Shown: one piece after another, positions 10,001 through 16,162 of the stretch
Position numbering within the stretch: position 1 is the first letter of the stretch
Layout: each line of letters begins with the position of its first letter
Assembly: GCA_905233565.1 (NCBI GenBank)
Contig: CAJOCL010000017.1
Location: 1-46,676, forward strand
DNA: 46,676 nucleotides
Direction of reading: 5' to 3'
Origin: an uncultured Synergistales bacterium
Lineage (GTDB): Bacteria; Synergistota; Synergistia; Synergistales; Aminobacteriaceae
Position numbers and translations under genes: made by a program
The notes under the pieces: model-generated
Database searches by the model: none
The model's input: only the letters and a program-made list of their open reading frames with translations
What the model was told of the DNA's origin: nothing

Positions 10001-11567
10001 TTATCTTGACGAACTTATTAAAGGCTATGAGGCTTTTGACCGTCAGACAAAGACATGGAACGGGAAAAATAAAGGGCTTGCCGTCATTGCGGGGCGTATT
10101 GATGCTCCGGAGGAACAGAGACAGTATCCTTTTGTCCTGGATTTCATGAAAAACGGACATCAGATTCTTTACGGTGCGCCGTCAACGGGAAAGACGAGCT
10201 TTTTGCAGACTGTAATACTTTCGGCGGCACTTTCATACACTCCTGAACAGGTTAATTTTATTATTCTTGATTACGGCAGTTTTATATTAAAAGTTTTTGA
10301 AACTCTTCCTCACTGCATAATTGCAGCAGATCCAACTGATGAAGAAAAAGTCAGGAAAGCCAATGAATTTTTGCGCAATGAAATTGCATCGAGAAGAAAA
10401 CTTTTCAGCGCGGAGGGAGTGGCCAATCTTGAGGCATACCGCGAGGCTGTCGGGAAGCCCGTACCTGCAATAATAGTAGTTGTTGACAACATAGCATCAC
10501 TGAGCAATCAAAATTCTGATTTAATGGACGTTTTGAATCAGACGGCGCGTGACGGCGGAGGCTTGGGGATTTATTTAATGATCAGTTCCGGCAACACGGG
10601 AGGCTTCATGTATAAAATATCACAGTACGTAAAGAGCAATCACACTCTTCAAATGACAGAAAAAACTGATTACAGGCCGCTTGTCGGAGGTGACGGGAGA
10701 ATGTATCCCGGCAATTATCCAGGACGCGGGCTGACGAAGGGCGCGCTGGAATATCAGACTGCTTTGTGTGTTGACGGGACAAGCGAAAACGACAGGAACA
10801 AAAAACTCAGGGTTCTTTGTTCTGAAATGGCTGAAACATGGACAGGGAAGAGCGCATCGCTTGAGGCTGCAGAGAGTGAGACATCAGCACCGATTCAGGC
10901 AGGGGAATTAACTTCAAGCGAAAACTCAGTCCAGATCGGCATGAAGAAGGGAACGCGCGAACCCGTAGAGTTTATTTTCAGCGATATGAACGGCTGTGTT
11001 ATTTCAGGCTCATACGGAGCAGGGAAGAGCAGTATTCTCGGAATGATAGCCAAAGCACTTGATAAGGATTCTGATACTGCGCTGTATATATACGAAGAAA
11101 AAACGTTCATTGAAAATTTATGCCCGAACGCTAAGACCGCTCATAAGCCAGAAGATGCCGATTCTTTCATTGCTGAACTTGCACAGGAATATGAAAAGCG
11201 TGACGAGGACAGCAAGGGGCGTATAGTGCTGTGTATTGATGATTTCTATAATTTCTATCAGGACATTACGCAGGAAAGTGCGGACATACTCGAGGCGATA
11301 GCGCGCGGAGGTTCTGAAAGAGGAATGTACATATATGTATCTGTCAGCTTAAAAGGTCTCGGACAATTAAGCAGCTGGGGCGTACCTCTTATGAAAGAGC
11401 TTCTTAACGGCGGAAACGCCGTAGCAGCCGGCGGAAGTCTTAGGGAGTATCTGGCTTTCAAAAATCTTCACCGTGAAGACGGTATTTTGTTCGGCAATCA
11501 TGAGGGCTGTTTAATACATGACGGAAAAGTTACCGTGCTGAGATTCGGGAAACCTGAAGGAGCGTAA
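7062..11567 (+). CDS. essC: EssC/YukB-like type VII secretion ATPase with FHA domains and three FtsK/SpoIIIE modules
   Basis: 1501 residues, the size of Firmicutes EssC. Two FHA-like domains come first; the second (about 95-180) has the phospho-threonine-binding signature GRSYNSND, SSRHAV and SRNGTFVNG. Two membrane segments follow (about 248-295, SWLTALMPPAMMVGVMGF). Three ATPase modules have Walker A motifs GTSGSGKS (from residue 688), GAPSTGKT (from 1038) and SYGAGKS (from about 1317). Their Walker B strands are LIIVIDEFAEL, AIIVVVDNIASL and RIVLCIDDFYNF. Only the first has a canonical Asp-Glu pair, so module 1 is probably the active motor. The family drives export of WXG100 proteins across the inner membrane, and their genes follow directly. 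Intact FHA residues plus the downstream kinase suggest phospho-control. Confidence 0.93.
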   Translation: MDYLIAVYTGRKIYTLTVKPGITATIGSAQNDNVFIDRPELNASHLVLACDAGGVRILSKQPFKFGDDEVSNRVLSAGDVIHVTAKITLAVFEAKCRLHSAVLIESFDEIKIGRSYNSNDICLKDPNVSSRHAVLRKINGLWTVSDLQSRNGTFVNGDLAQVDSEIPAENVNIFICGYIFYVQNNMLRFTNIPGDVEFSPEIDDVLVPMPARQKAYPFFQRSPRIRNRAERADFDISSPPNAGTKPSISWLTALMPPAMMVGVMGFVAVMTGNYNMLMYSLPMSLMSLVVTVINNRNNMKKWIKNNGLAIEKYSEYLAETDREITDAEGAFMSSLSSANPGVLECLSIAQNVSRRLWERTPKDSDFLNVRLGTGSIDSNVKIKLPSSQMSVEDNPFIKQAQEIRDRHRFLTGIPVCHSLTEYPVTGLAGRRDSVMRTAWRIIMDIAAHHSYDDVKIMCVYPEEERSQWEWLRWLPHIWDTKHKKRFLAFTKDAARPMLREAAETMKVRRRDIKPGNRDVQPAMPFYVLILADRTLTESSGESLLPESASLGFAAVYAYGDIGALPGECQSVITCDVPAKIQNTQPDRGSVTTSFVPDKISVNILDDFARSLAPVHLMSAGGGSKMPSSITFLQGFNARTVQDLDVIGRWSSSHSEKSLAAPIGIKENGDIFEFDVFEKAMGPHGIAAGTSGSGKSEMLTTWLLSLALNFSPDDVNLALIEFKGNDLSNILHDLPHIAGIVSNLNDPSTIIRGLKSLKGEKDRRMRLFEQSDFLSSKSIFAYQKYQKSHPEAGLEPLPYLIIVIDEFAELVTQYPEFNDEIVSIARVGRSVGMYMTLTMQSPQGVVKGQVSSNTKFRVCLRTATASESKEIIGTDDAFNISAPGRAYIKVGNNEVYEQVQTFYAKAPYRPNSGQRSAVDEIKLVELNGTRKKPENYTKTVRAARDEQSEGNVIVKNIIEEAEAHHVKHAKPVWTDPLPEMLYLDELIKGYEAFDRQTKTWNGKNKGLAVIAGRIDAPEEQRQYPFVLDFMKNGHQILYGAPSTGKTSFLQTVILSAALSYTPEQVNFIILDYGSFILKVFETLPHCIIAADPTDEEKVRKANEFLRNEIASRRKLFSAEGVANLEAYREAVGKPVPAIIVVVDNIASLSNQNSDLMDVLNQTARDGGGLGIYLMISSGNTGGFMYKISQYVKSNHTLQMTEKTDYRPLVGGDGRMYPGNYPGRGLTKGALEYQTALCVDGTSENDRNKKLRVLCSEMAETWTGKSASLEAAESETSAPIQAGELTSSENSVQIGMKKGTREPVEFIFSDMNGCVISGSYGAGKSSILGMIAKALDKDSDTALYIYEEKTFIENLCPNAKTAHKPEDADSFIAELAQEYEKRDEDSKGRIVLCIDDFYNFYQDITQESADILEAIARGGSERGMYIYVSVSLKGLGQLSSWGVPLMKELLNGGNAVAAGGSLREYLAFKNLHREDGILFGNHEGCLIHDGKVTVLRFGKPEGA

Positions 11568-11571
11568 AATT

Positions 11572-11835
11572 ATGAATGAACCTGAGACATTTATAGCAAC
11601 CGTTACGAATGATGAGCGCAGTTTTGAGCAGGATATGGAACTGCCTTCCGCTATGCCTGTATCTGAATTAAGCTCGCAGATCCTCATGATTCTCAAGGAC
11701 ATTCACGAGGATATTTTTTCGCAGTGGGTTTCATGCCGCCTTGAATGCAATAACAGGCTTCTGAAAAAGGATGATACATTGATAAAAGCAGGAGTTTTTG
11801 ACGGCAGCAGGATAATCGTACGTGAGGAGCGGTGA
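11572..11835 (+). CDS. esaB: YukD/EsaB-like ubiquitin-fold protein of the type VII system
   Basis: 87 residues, starting 4 nt after the EssC-like stop. The C-terminal half (LLKKDDTLIKAGVFDGSRIIVREE) has the YukD/EsaB pattern: a ubiquitin-like strand, a short helix and a final strand, without the diglycine tail of ubiquitin. The N-terminal strand pair (FIATVTNDERSFEQDMELP) fits the same fold. In Firmicutes type VIIb systems this small cytosolic protein is a conserved component encoded beside EssC. The translationally tight spacing supports an operon. Confidence 0.85.
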   Translation: MNEPETFIATVTNDERSFEQDMELPSAMPVSELSSQILMILKDIHEDIFSQWVSCRLECNNRLLKKDDTLIKAGVFDGSRIIVREER

Positions 11836-11888
11836 ATATTTATACGTAATATTCGCTATGCCATAGCAGGTAATTTTCGCGCAATATT

Positions 11889-11918
11889 TTGTAGCCTAAG
11901 TTATAGGACATGTATATA
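11889..11918 (+). promoter_or_regulatory. Possible internal promoter before the WXG100 genes
   Basis: TTGTAG (11889-11894) and TATATA (11913-11918, within TATATAAT) are separated by 18 bp in the 138-bp gap after the EsaB-like gene. The gap suggests separate transcription of the small secreted proteins. The -35 is weak. Confidence 0.35.
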
Positions 11919-11973
11919 ATAATCATCGTAGCAAGCAAGACAGGCAGAAAATAAAAAAGGAGGTGAAAAGTAA

Positions 11974-12267
11974 ATGCCGAAGATTAGATTAACATCAGAT
12001 GTACTCAAGCAGAGGGCCGGCGAAGTAAACCAGTGCATGGAAGATCAGCAGGAAATCATCAGGAAGGTCGCTCAGGTTATAGCAGACGTCGTCGCAGACT
12101 GGGAAGGCGAAGCCCAGAAAGGCTTCAGAAGTGCGTTTGACGAAGCAAGACCGGTATATGAAAAGTTCGCACCGGATCTCTCGAACTTCTCACAATTCCT
12201 GACCAATTACGCCAACACAATGGAATATCTCGATGTAGGCGGACGTGAGGAGATAACCAGCAGGTAA
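11974..12267 (+). CDS. WXG100 (ESAT-6-like) protein 1
   Basis: 97 residues, the canonical size. A central ADWEGEAQ turn carries the Trp-Xaa-Gly motif between two predicted amphipathic helices. A near-perfect AAGGAGGTGA ribosome site (11957-11966) lies 7 nt before the ATG, indicating strong expression. WXG100 proteins are small helical-hairpin substrates of type VII systems and usually form dimers. The C-terminal YLDVGGREE is a possible secretion signal, but the YxxxD/E signal is not clear-cut (Y-L-D-V-G). Confidence 0.93.
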   Translation: MPKIRLTSDVLKQRAGEVNQCMEDQQEIIRKVAQVIADVVADWEGEAQKGFRSAFDEARPVYEKFAPDLSNFSQFLTNYANTMEYLDVGGREEITSR

Positions 12268-12272
12268 TGAAG

Positions 12273-12330
12273 CGTACTTAGTAATTCAACGATACAAGTA
12301 CGTAAGAAATTCGGGGATTTGTCCCTGAAT
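12273..12330 (+). other. Two mRNA stem-loops between the WXG100 genes
   Basis: An inverted repeat CGTACTT/AAGTACG (12273-12279 with 12296-12302) is followed by a nine-pair stem ATTCGGGGA/TCCCTGAAT (12309-12317 with 12322-12330) with a four-base loop and one G-U pair. No T-run follows, so these look like transcript processing or stability elements rather than terminators. Confidence 0.5.
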
Positions 12331-12361
12331 GGTTAGTGAAAATGAAAAGAGGTGAAAATTA

Positions 12362-12658
12362 ATGCCCGTAATCAAATTAACGCCCGAGCTTCTCGAACAG
12401 GGAGCTGACAAGTTAGTAGAAGCAAACAACTTAAACGAGGACGTCATCCAGCGTCTGGATAATCTCATCAGTGGCCTTAACGCAGACTGGGAAGGTGACG
12501 CGTATAACGCCTTCAAGCAGAGCTACGATAGCAAACGTAAAACATTTGTGGAACTGTCTCAGCACATGGAGAAATTCGTGCTTTTCTTAAAGAAGTTTGC
12601 TGATGTCATGAGGCAGGAAGAAAAGCGGCAGGCTGATGCAGCAATAAACTTGGGCTAG
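12362..12658 (+). CDS. WXG100 (ESAT-6-like) protein 2
   Basis: 98 residues with the central motif ADWEGDAYNAF, flanked by helices rich in heptad-type hydrophobic residues (VEANNLNEDVIQRLDNLISG; TFVELSQHMEKFVLFLKKFA). An AGAGGTG ribosome site precedes the ATG. It shares MPxIxLTxxxLxQxA at its N-terminus with WXG100 protein 1, so the two are paralogues and plausible dimer partners. It is followed by a terminator hairpin at 12698-12720, so the pair may be made in excess of the downstream genes. Confidence 0.93.
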   Translation: MPVIKLTPELLEQGADKLVEANNLNEDVIQRLDNLISGLNADWEGDAYNAFKQSYDSKRKTFVELSQHMEKFVLFLKKFADVMRQEEKRQADAAINLG

Positions 12659-12697
12659 TAGGTTTTATTTGCTGACACGTAAAAACAACGGCGGGAG

Positions 12698-12720
12698 GCA
12701 GGAAATGTCTCCTGCTTTTT
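12698..12720 (+). terminator. Rho-independent terminator after the WXG100 pair
   Basis: GCAGGA (12698-12703) pairs with TCCTGC (12710-12715) around a six-base loop and is followed by TTTTT (12716-12720) and further A/T bases. Because the locus continues in the same direction, it probably attenuates rather than fully stops transcription. Confidence 0.7.
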
Positions 12721-12749
12721 ATTAATTAAAATTAATGGGAGAAAGATAT

Positions 12750-13184
12750 ATGTCAGATAAGAAATTTCTGCTCATAACGAAGAAGGAATTATTTTATTCG
12801 GCTGTTATGCTGAGAATTAGAAAACTTGTCAATGTTGTCTACGATTTCCCGGCAGACAAGCTCAAATTTGAAGCAGAACTCAGAGAAGCCCGCAAAACTT
12901 TACGCCGCAAAAACCTGCTTGAAGACACTCCCAGAGACGGCGTAAACATCAGTTTTTCGGTAAGCGTTTGTGTTTCTTTCTGTGCCAATCCGGACAGGTG
13001 CGAAGTGATAGACAGTTACGGTTATTATGCAACTGTATATCAGGCCTCAAAAATGTATATGCTCATGGAACATAAAGACGATGACCAGGATTTATTGGCT
13101 GTGGCATGGTTCACGGACAGAAAAATTTTAGACAGATATATTAATTCTCAGATTGAGAAGCGGAGAGGAGCTGTATTGAAGTGA
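12750..13184 (+). CDS. Unknown protein of the type VII locus
   Basis: 144 residues from the ATG at 12750, chosen because GGGAGAAA (12738-12745) lies just upstream; an in-frame ATG at 12735 has no ribosome site. No signal peptide or membrane segment is visible. The composition is mixed alpha/beta, with an N-terminal KKFLLITKKELFYSAVMLRIR, a charged helix (FEAELREARKTLRRKN) and a C-terminal helix (RKILDRYINSQIEKRRGA). It lies between canonical and divergent WXG100 genes, and its stop overlaps the next start codon. I do not recognise the family. A cytosolic chaperone or adaptor for the small substrates would fit the position, but that is inference only. Confidence 0.75.
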   Translation: MSDKKFLLITKKELFYSAVMLRIRKLVNVVYDFPADKLKFEAELREARKTLRRKNLLEDTPRDGVNISFSVSVCVSFCANPDRCEVIDSYGYYATVYQASKMYMLMEHKDDDQDLLAVAWFTDRKILDRYINSQIEKRRGAVLK

Positions 13185-13495
13185 GCGGACTCAGAGACTC
13201 AAGCGGTACGATCGTAATTGATGAGGCTGAAGTTGAAGAAGATATTCGCCGCATTCAGCAGGCACGCGGGAAATTAGACGAAGCCAAGCAGTATTTAGAC
13301 CCAGCGGCAATAGACAGTGAAAGGATGCGCGGACTTACAGGCGATGCGCTGCAAGAACAATTTACGAAAATGAATAAAGATCTGGCTGAATGGGAAAATT
13401 TCTGCGAGGGGACAATAAGTTACATCCGCAGGGTTGTGGCCGAGTACCAGAGAATCGACCGCGAATACGCCGCAAAAGCTAAGGAGCTGAAGTAA
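13181..13495 (+). CDS. Divergent WXG100-size helical protein (LTG in place of WxG)
   Basis: 104 residues. The GTG start (13181-13183) overlaps the previous stop, with GAGAGGAG just upstream, so translational coupling is likely. Two long predicted helices flank a central RGLTGDALQEQF turn, which occupies the place of the WxG motif. The first helix is DEAEVEEDIRRIQQARGKLDE and the second runs to the charged C-terminus (EYAAKAKELK). Size, helical-hairpin pattern and position argue for the WXG100 superfamily, but Trp is missing. A non-secreted partner or diverged substrate is possible. Confidence 0.7.
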   Translation: MSGLRDSSGTIVIDEAEVEEDIRRIQQARGKLDEAKQYLDPAAIDSERMRGLTGDALQEQFTKMNKDLAEWENFCEGTISYIRRVVAEYQRIDREYAAKAKELK

Positions 13496-13498
13496 TCA

Positions 13499-13798
13499 AT
13501 GCCCGCAACAATTATTAATGTAAGTGCAGTTGAAGAAAGCACGGCCCGCGCCCTCAGATTAGTATCTGAGCAGCAGGACACCCTGAACACTATAGACAGA
13601 ATAGTAAATAATATGGAAGACTCTTGGGAATCTGAGACACAAAGGGCTTATGTTGAAAGTTTCAGGACTTCACGGGACAGAATAGAACGCTTCAACGAAT
13701 CAGTTATTCAATCCGTTGAAAACATGAGAAGTTTTGTAACTGACTGCGTGAACGCCGATGAGCTTACGGCCAGAGAGATTCTTAACGTAAGCTGGTAA
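13499..13798 (+). CDS. Divergent WXG100-like protein (WES motif)
   Basis: 99 residues. The central turn reads EDSWESETQRAYVESF: the Trp of the WXG motif is kept but the Gly is Ser. Both flanking helices are present (TARALRLVSEQQDTLNTIDR; RDRIERFNESVIQSVENMRS). The ATG is 3 bp after the preceding stop, and AAGGAG lies within the end of that gene. A member of the WXG100 superfamily by architecture; substrate or heterodimer partner is inferred. Confidence 0.8.
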   Translation: MPATIINVSAVEESTARALRLVSEQQDTLNTIDRIVNNMEDSWESETQRAYVESFRTSRDRIERFNESVIQSVENMRSFVTDCVNADELTAREILNVSW

Positions 13799-13816
13799 AC
13801 GAAAGGAGAATATATT

Positions 13817-14119
13817 ATGCCGAAAATTTTAGCCGTAACTGAAGAAATGCAGAACCGTGCGGCAAATATAGGGAACAACGCCGATAACCTTTTGAACAGC
13901 CAGAATGCAGTTACAGATATATTTCAGAATATGGGGCGTGATTTCAGCGGCCGGATTCCATCACTTATGACTGAAAAAATGATAGCTATGGAAGAAGTAT
14001 ATCAGGGAATAAATGCTACACTGAACAATTACAGGGATTTTCTGATTGATGCCGCGAGAAATTACGAATGGAATGATTCAGAAGCGTCCAGATGGACAAG
14101 ATCATTAACACAGAGGTGA
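13817..14119 (+). CDS. Divergent WXG100-like protein (FSG motif)
   Basis: 100 residues, preceded by AAAGGAG. The N-terminus MPKILAVTEEMQNRA resembles that of WXG100 protein 1. The turn between the two helices reads GRDFSGRIPSLM, with Phe in place of Trp before Ser-Gly. The C-terminus (YEWNDSEASRWTRSL) carries an extra Trp. It belongs to the run of small helical-hairpin genes downstream of the ATPase and is probably a diverged WXG100 protein. Confidence 0.75.
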   Translation: MPKILAVTEEMQNRAANIGNNADNLLNSQNAVTDIFQNMGRDFSGRIPSLMTEKMIAMEEVYQGINATLNNYRDFLIDAARNYEWNDSEASRWTRSLTQR

Positions 14120-14126
14120 TTAAAAC

Positions 14127-15356
14127 ATGCCGGCAAATTTATTGATTTTTGATGCCGATTACGTTTCAGAATTGACCGCGAAAATGAATACGGCCTGTGA
14201 ACTTATGGCCGAAGCGGTTTCGAGCCTGAAAAGTGCAAGCAATCATGAAAATTGGAAGTGCAAGGAACGCACGAAAATTTCGGAGAGCTTTGGGGAATTA
14301 AATACAAAACTTGGCCGTCTTGACAACGGAGTTAATGAAGTAACAAGGATTTTGGGCGGAAGCGTCAGCCGGTTTGCATCGCTTGAAAGCCAGTACGATT
14401 CTCAGGCCAATAATTTATCCGATGAGCTTACTAATAATTACGGTTTCAGGGCAGCAGTCAGAACAGGAGACGGCACCGGCTCAGGAACAGAGGCCGCAAG
14501 CGTTGCGGGTTCAACGGCTGCAGGCGCAGGAGCAGCAGGACAGGCGGTCAGCTCAGCAGGTGATTCAAGCCGTTCAGACAAAAACACAGGGACAAGAACA
14601 GGGACAAGAACAGGAAACGGGGCAGCCGCTGCAGCAGCTTTCCGCATTCCGGGAAGGGGCAGGCCGTCTGATAATAATACGAATACAAGCGCAGGTACTG
14701 ATGCAAGAATGGGAGGCAGTTCAATGAATGTAAATCTTCCTGTAACTCATATTCCTGATAATCCCGGCGCAGCAGCAAGAGGCGTAAAAGATACTCAGGA
14801 CATAGCCAACGCGGCATTAAACAGCGTAGTAAACACAATGACTGAAGCACTCGGAGCAAATTCAGGGGATCACGGCTCAGGTTTAGCGGCTAGACTTGCA
14901 GACACGTATAATGCAGGACGAAGCGTATTTGAATCATGTTCCGTAATACTTGCGAACCCTTCACAGCCTCATACTTCAGAGCGTTTAACAATGGCGGCAG
15001 GGCTCGTTAAACTTGCGGAAAATTCAGGAGCCGTTAAAAATACGGGCAATAATTCAAATTTAGGATTAGGGGATTTGTCCCGTAATGCCGGGCTTATATC
15101 TTCAGCATTGCAGGATGACAGCGAAACCTCAGAATTTAAGAGCCTGTTGGAAGCTATAACGAATCAGAGCAGTAATTCAGGAAGTTCAGGCGGTGAAGAA
15201 CTGTCATTTTTCGATATGATAATTGAGGAGTTAAAGAAAGTATTTTCCGAAAACGGTAACCGCGGCGGAAGCTCTTCAAGTTCAAGGACATCTCTGGCTT
15301 CGTCATCGCCCGTCATGGAATTTCTCGGAAGTTTCGTAATGGATCAGGCGGTGTAA
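14127..15356 (+). CDS. Large WXG-like protein with Ser/Gly/Ala-rich tail, possible type VII substrate
   Basis: 409 residues. The first about 110 resemble a WXG/LXG-type helical domain: an N-terminal helix (SELTAKMNTACELMAEAVSS), a NWKCKERTKI turn, and a second helix (LGRLDNGVNEVTRILGGSVS). Residues about 115-210 are low complexity (Ala, Gly, Ser, Thr; GTRTGTRTG). The C-terminal half is helical and polar with SNSGSSGGEE and GNRGGSSSSS linkers. No signal peptide or membrane segment is seen. It starts 7 bp after the previous gene. An exported effector or structural component is plausible. No toxin domain is recognisable, and no obvious immunity gene follows. Confidence 0.75.
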   Translation: MPANLLIFDADYVSELTAKMNTACELMAEAVSSLKSASNHENWKCKERTKISESFGELNTKLGRLDNGVNEVTRILGGSVSRFASLESQYDSQANNLSDELTNNYGFRAAVRTGDGTGSGTEAASVAGSTAAGAGAAGQAVSSAGDSSRSDKNTGTRTGTRTGNGAAAAAAFRIPGRGRPSDNNTNTSAGTDARMGGSSMNVNLPVTHIPDNPGAAARGVKDTQDIANAALNSVVNTMTEALGANSGDHGSGLAARLADTYNAGRSVFESCSVILANPSQPHTSERLTMAAGLVKLAENSGAVKNTGNNSNLGLGDLSRNAGLISSALQDDSETSEFKSLLEAITNQSSNSGSSGGEELSFFDMIIEELKKVFSENGNRGGSSSSSRTSLASSSPVMEFLGSFVMDQAV

Positions 15357-15361
15357 AAAAC

Positions 15362-16159
15362 ATGTCGGTAAAAATAAAGTTTGCAGCACGTTCAGAAGTC
15401 GGGAATGTTAGGACGAACAACGAGGATAATTTATACTGCAACGGAATAATAATGTCAGAATCTGACCGGGAGAGGCCGTTTTTCATTAACGGAATGGCGG
15501 AATCTCCCGCAATTTTCGCTGTCTGTGACGGTATGGGAGGGGAAGACTGCGGGGAAGTTGCTTCACTTACGGCCGTTCAGAGCCTGCAGGAACATTCAGG
15601 AAAAATACTCGGCAATCTTCTTGATTCTGATAAAGAAGTCAGCGATTATGTAATTTCGGCAAATTCAAAACTTCTTGACATTATGAACGCTCAGGGAATA
15701 AGGACAGGCGCAACGCTCGTACTTTCAGTTATAGGGGGCAGCTCATTCAGGATATATAATCTTGGCGACTCAAGAGGCTTCAGGATTGAGGGAGGCAGAC
15801 TGCTCAGGGTAACGGAAGATCACACTGTTGCTGAGGAGAAAATGAGAATGGGATTCATAAGCGCGTCTCAGGCAGAAAAAAGCCCCGAACGTCATATATT
15901 AACCCGTTATCTCGGCGATAGTGACGAGTACGGAGTAATCCCGGACGCAAGCAGAGAATACGGCTTTGACACTCATAGCGGCGGGCTTCTTTGTTCTGAC
16001 GGACTGACTGATATGCTTACGTTTCAGGAAATTTCGCGGATAATGCGCGCTGCAAAAGACCCTTCTGAAGCCGTGAACATGCTCGTTGATTCTGCCCTTG
16101 AACACGGCGGTAAAGATAACGTAACATGTTTAGTCTTTGAGATTTCGGAAGGAGCATAA
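15362..16159 (+). CDS. PP2C-family Ser/Thr phosphatase
   Basis: 265 residues with the PP2C metal-binding motifs: RTNNEDN (Asp22), VCDGMGG (Asp56), GATLV, NLGDSRGFR, SDGLTDML and GGKDNVTCLV. All acidic ligands appear intact, so it should be active with Mn/Mg. The N-terminus (ARSEVGNVRTNNED) is typical of the bacterial PppA/PrpC type. It sits between the WXG-like genes and a Ser/Thr kinase (3 bp spacing to the kinase). The natural reading is reversal of kinase phosphorylation of a protein recognised by the FHA domain of the ATPase, which is inferred from gene order. Confidence 0.93.
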   Translation: MSVKIKFAARSEVGNVRTNNEDNLYCNGIIMSESDRERPFFINGMAESPAIFAVCDGMGGEDCGEVASLTAVQSLQEHSGKILGNLLDSDKEVSDYVISANSKLLDIMNAQGIRTGATLVLSVIGGSSFRIYNLGDSRGFRIEGGRLLRVTEDHTVAEEKMRMGFISASQAEKSPERHILTRYLGDSDEYGVIPDASREYGFDTHSGGLLCSDGLTDMLTFQEISRIMRAAKDPSEAVNMLVDSALEHGGKDNVTCLVFEISEGA

Positions 16160-16162
16160 TCA

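Noticed and set aside
14374-14859. Gln-rich plus frame and Leu-rich minus frames over the WXG-like 409-residue gene
   Set aside because: These arise from the low-complexity Ala/Gly/Thr codons of the real gene. No ribosome sites.
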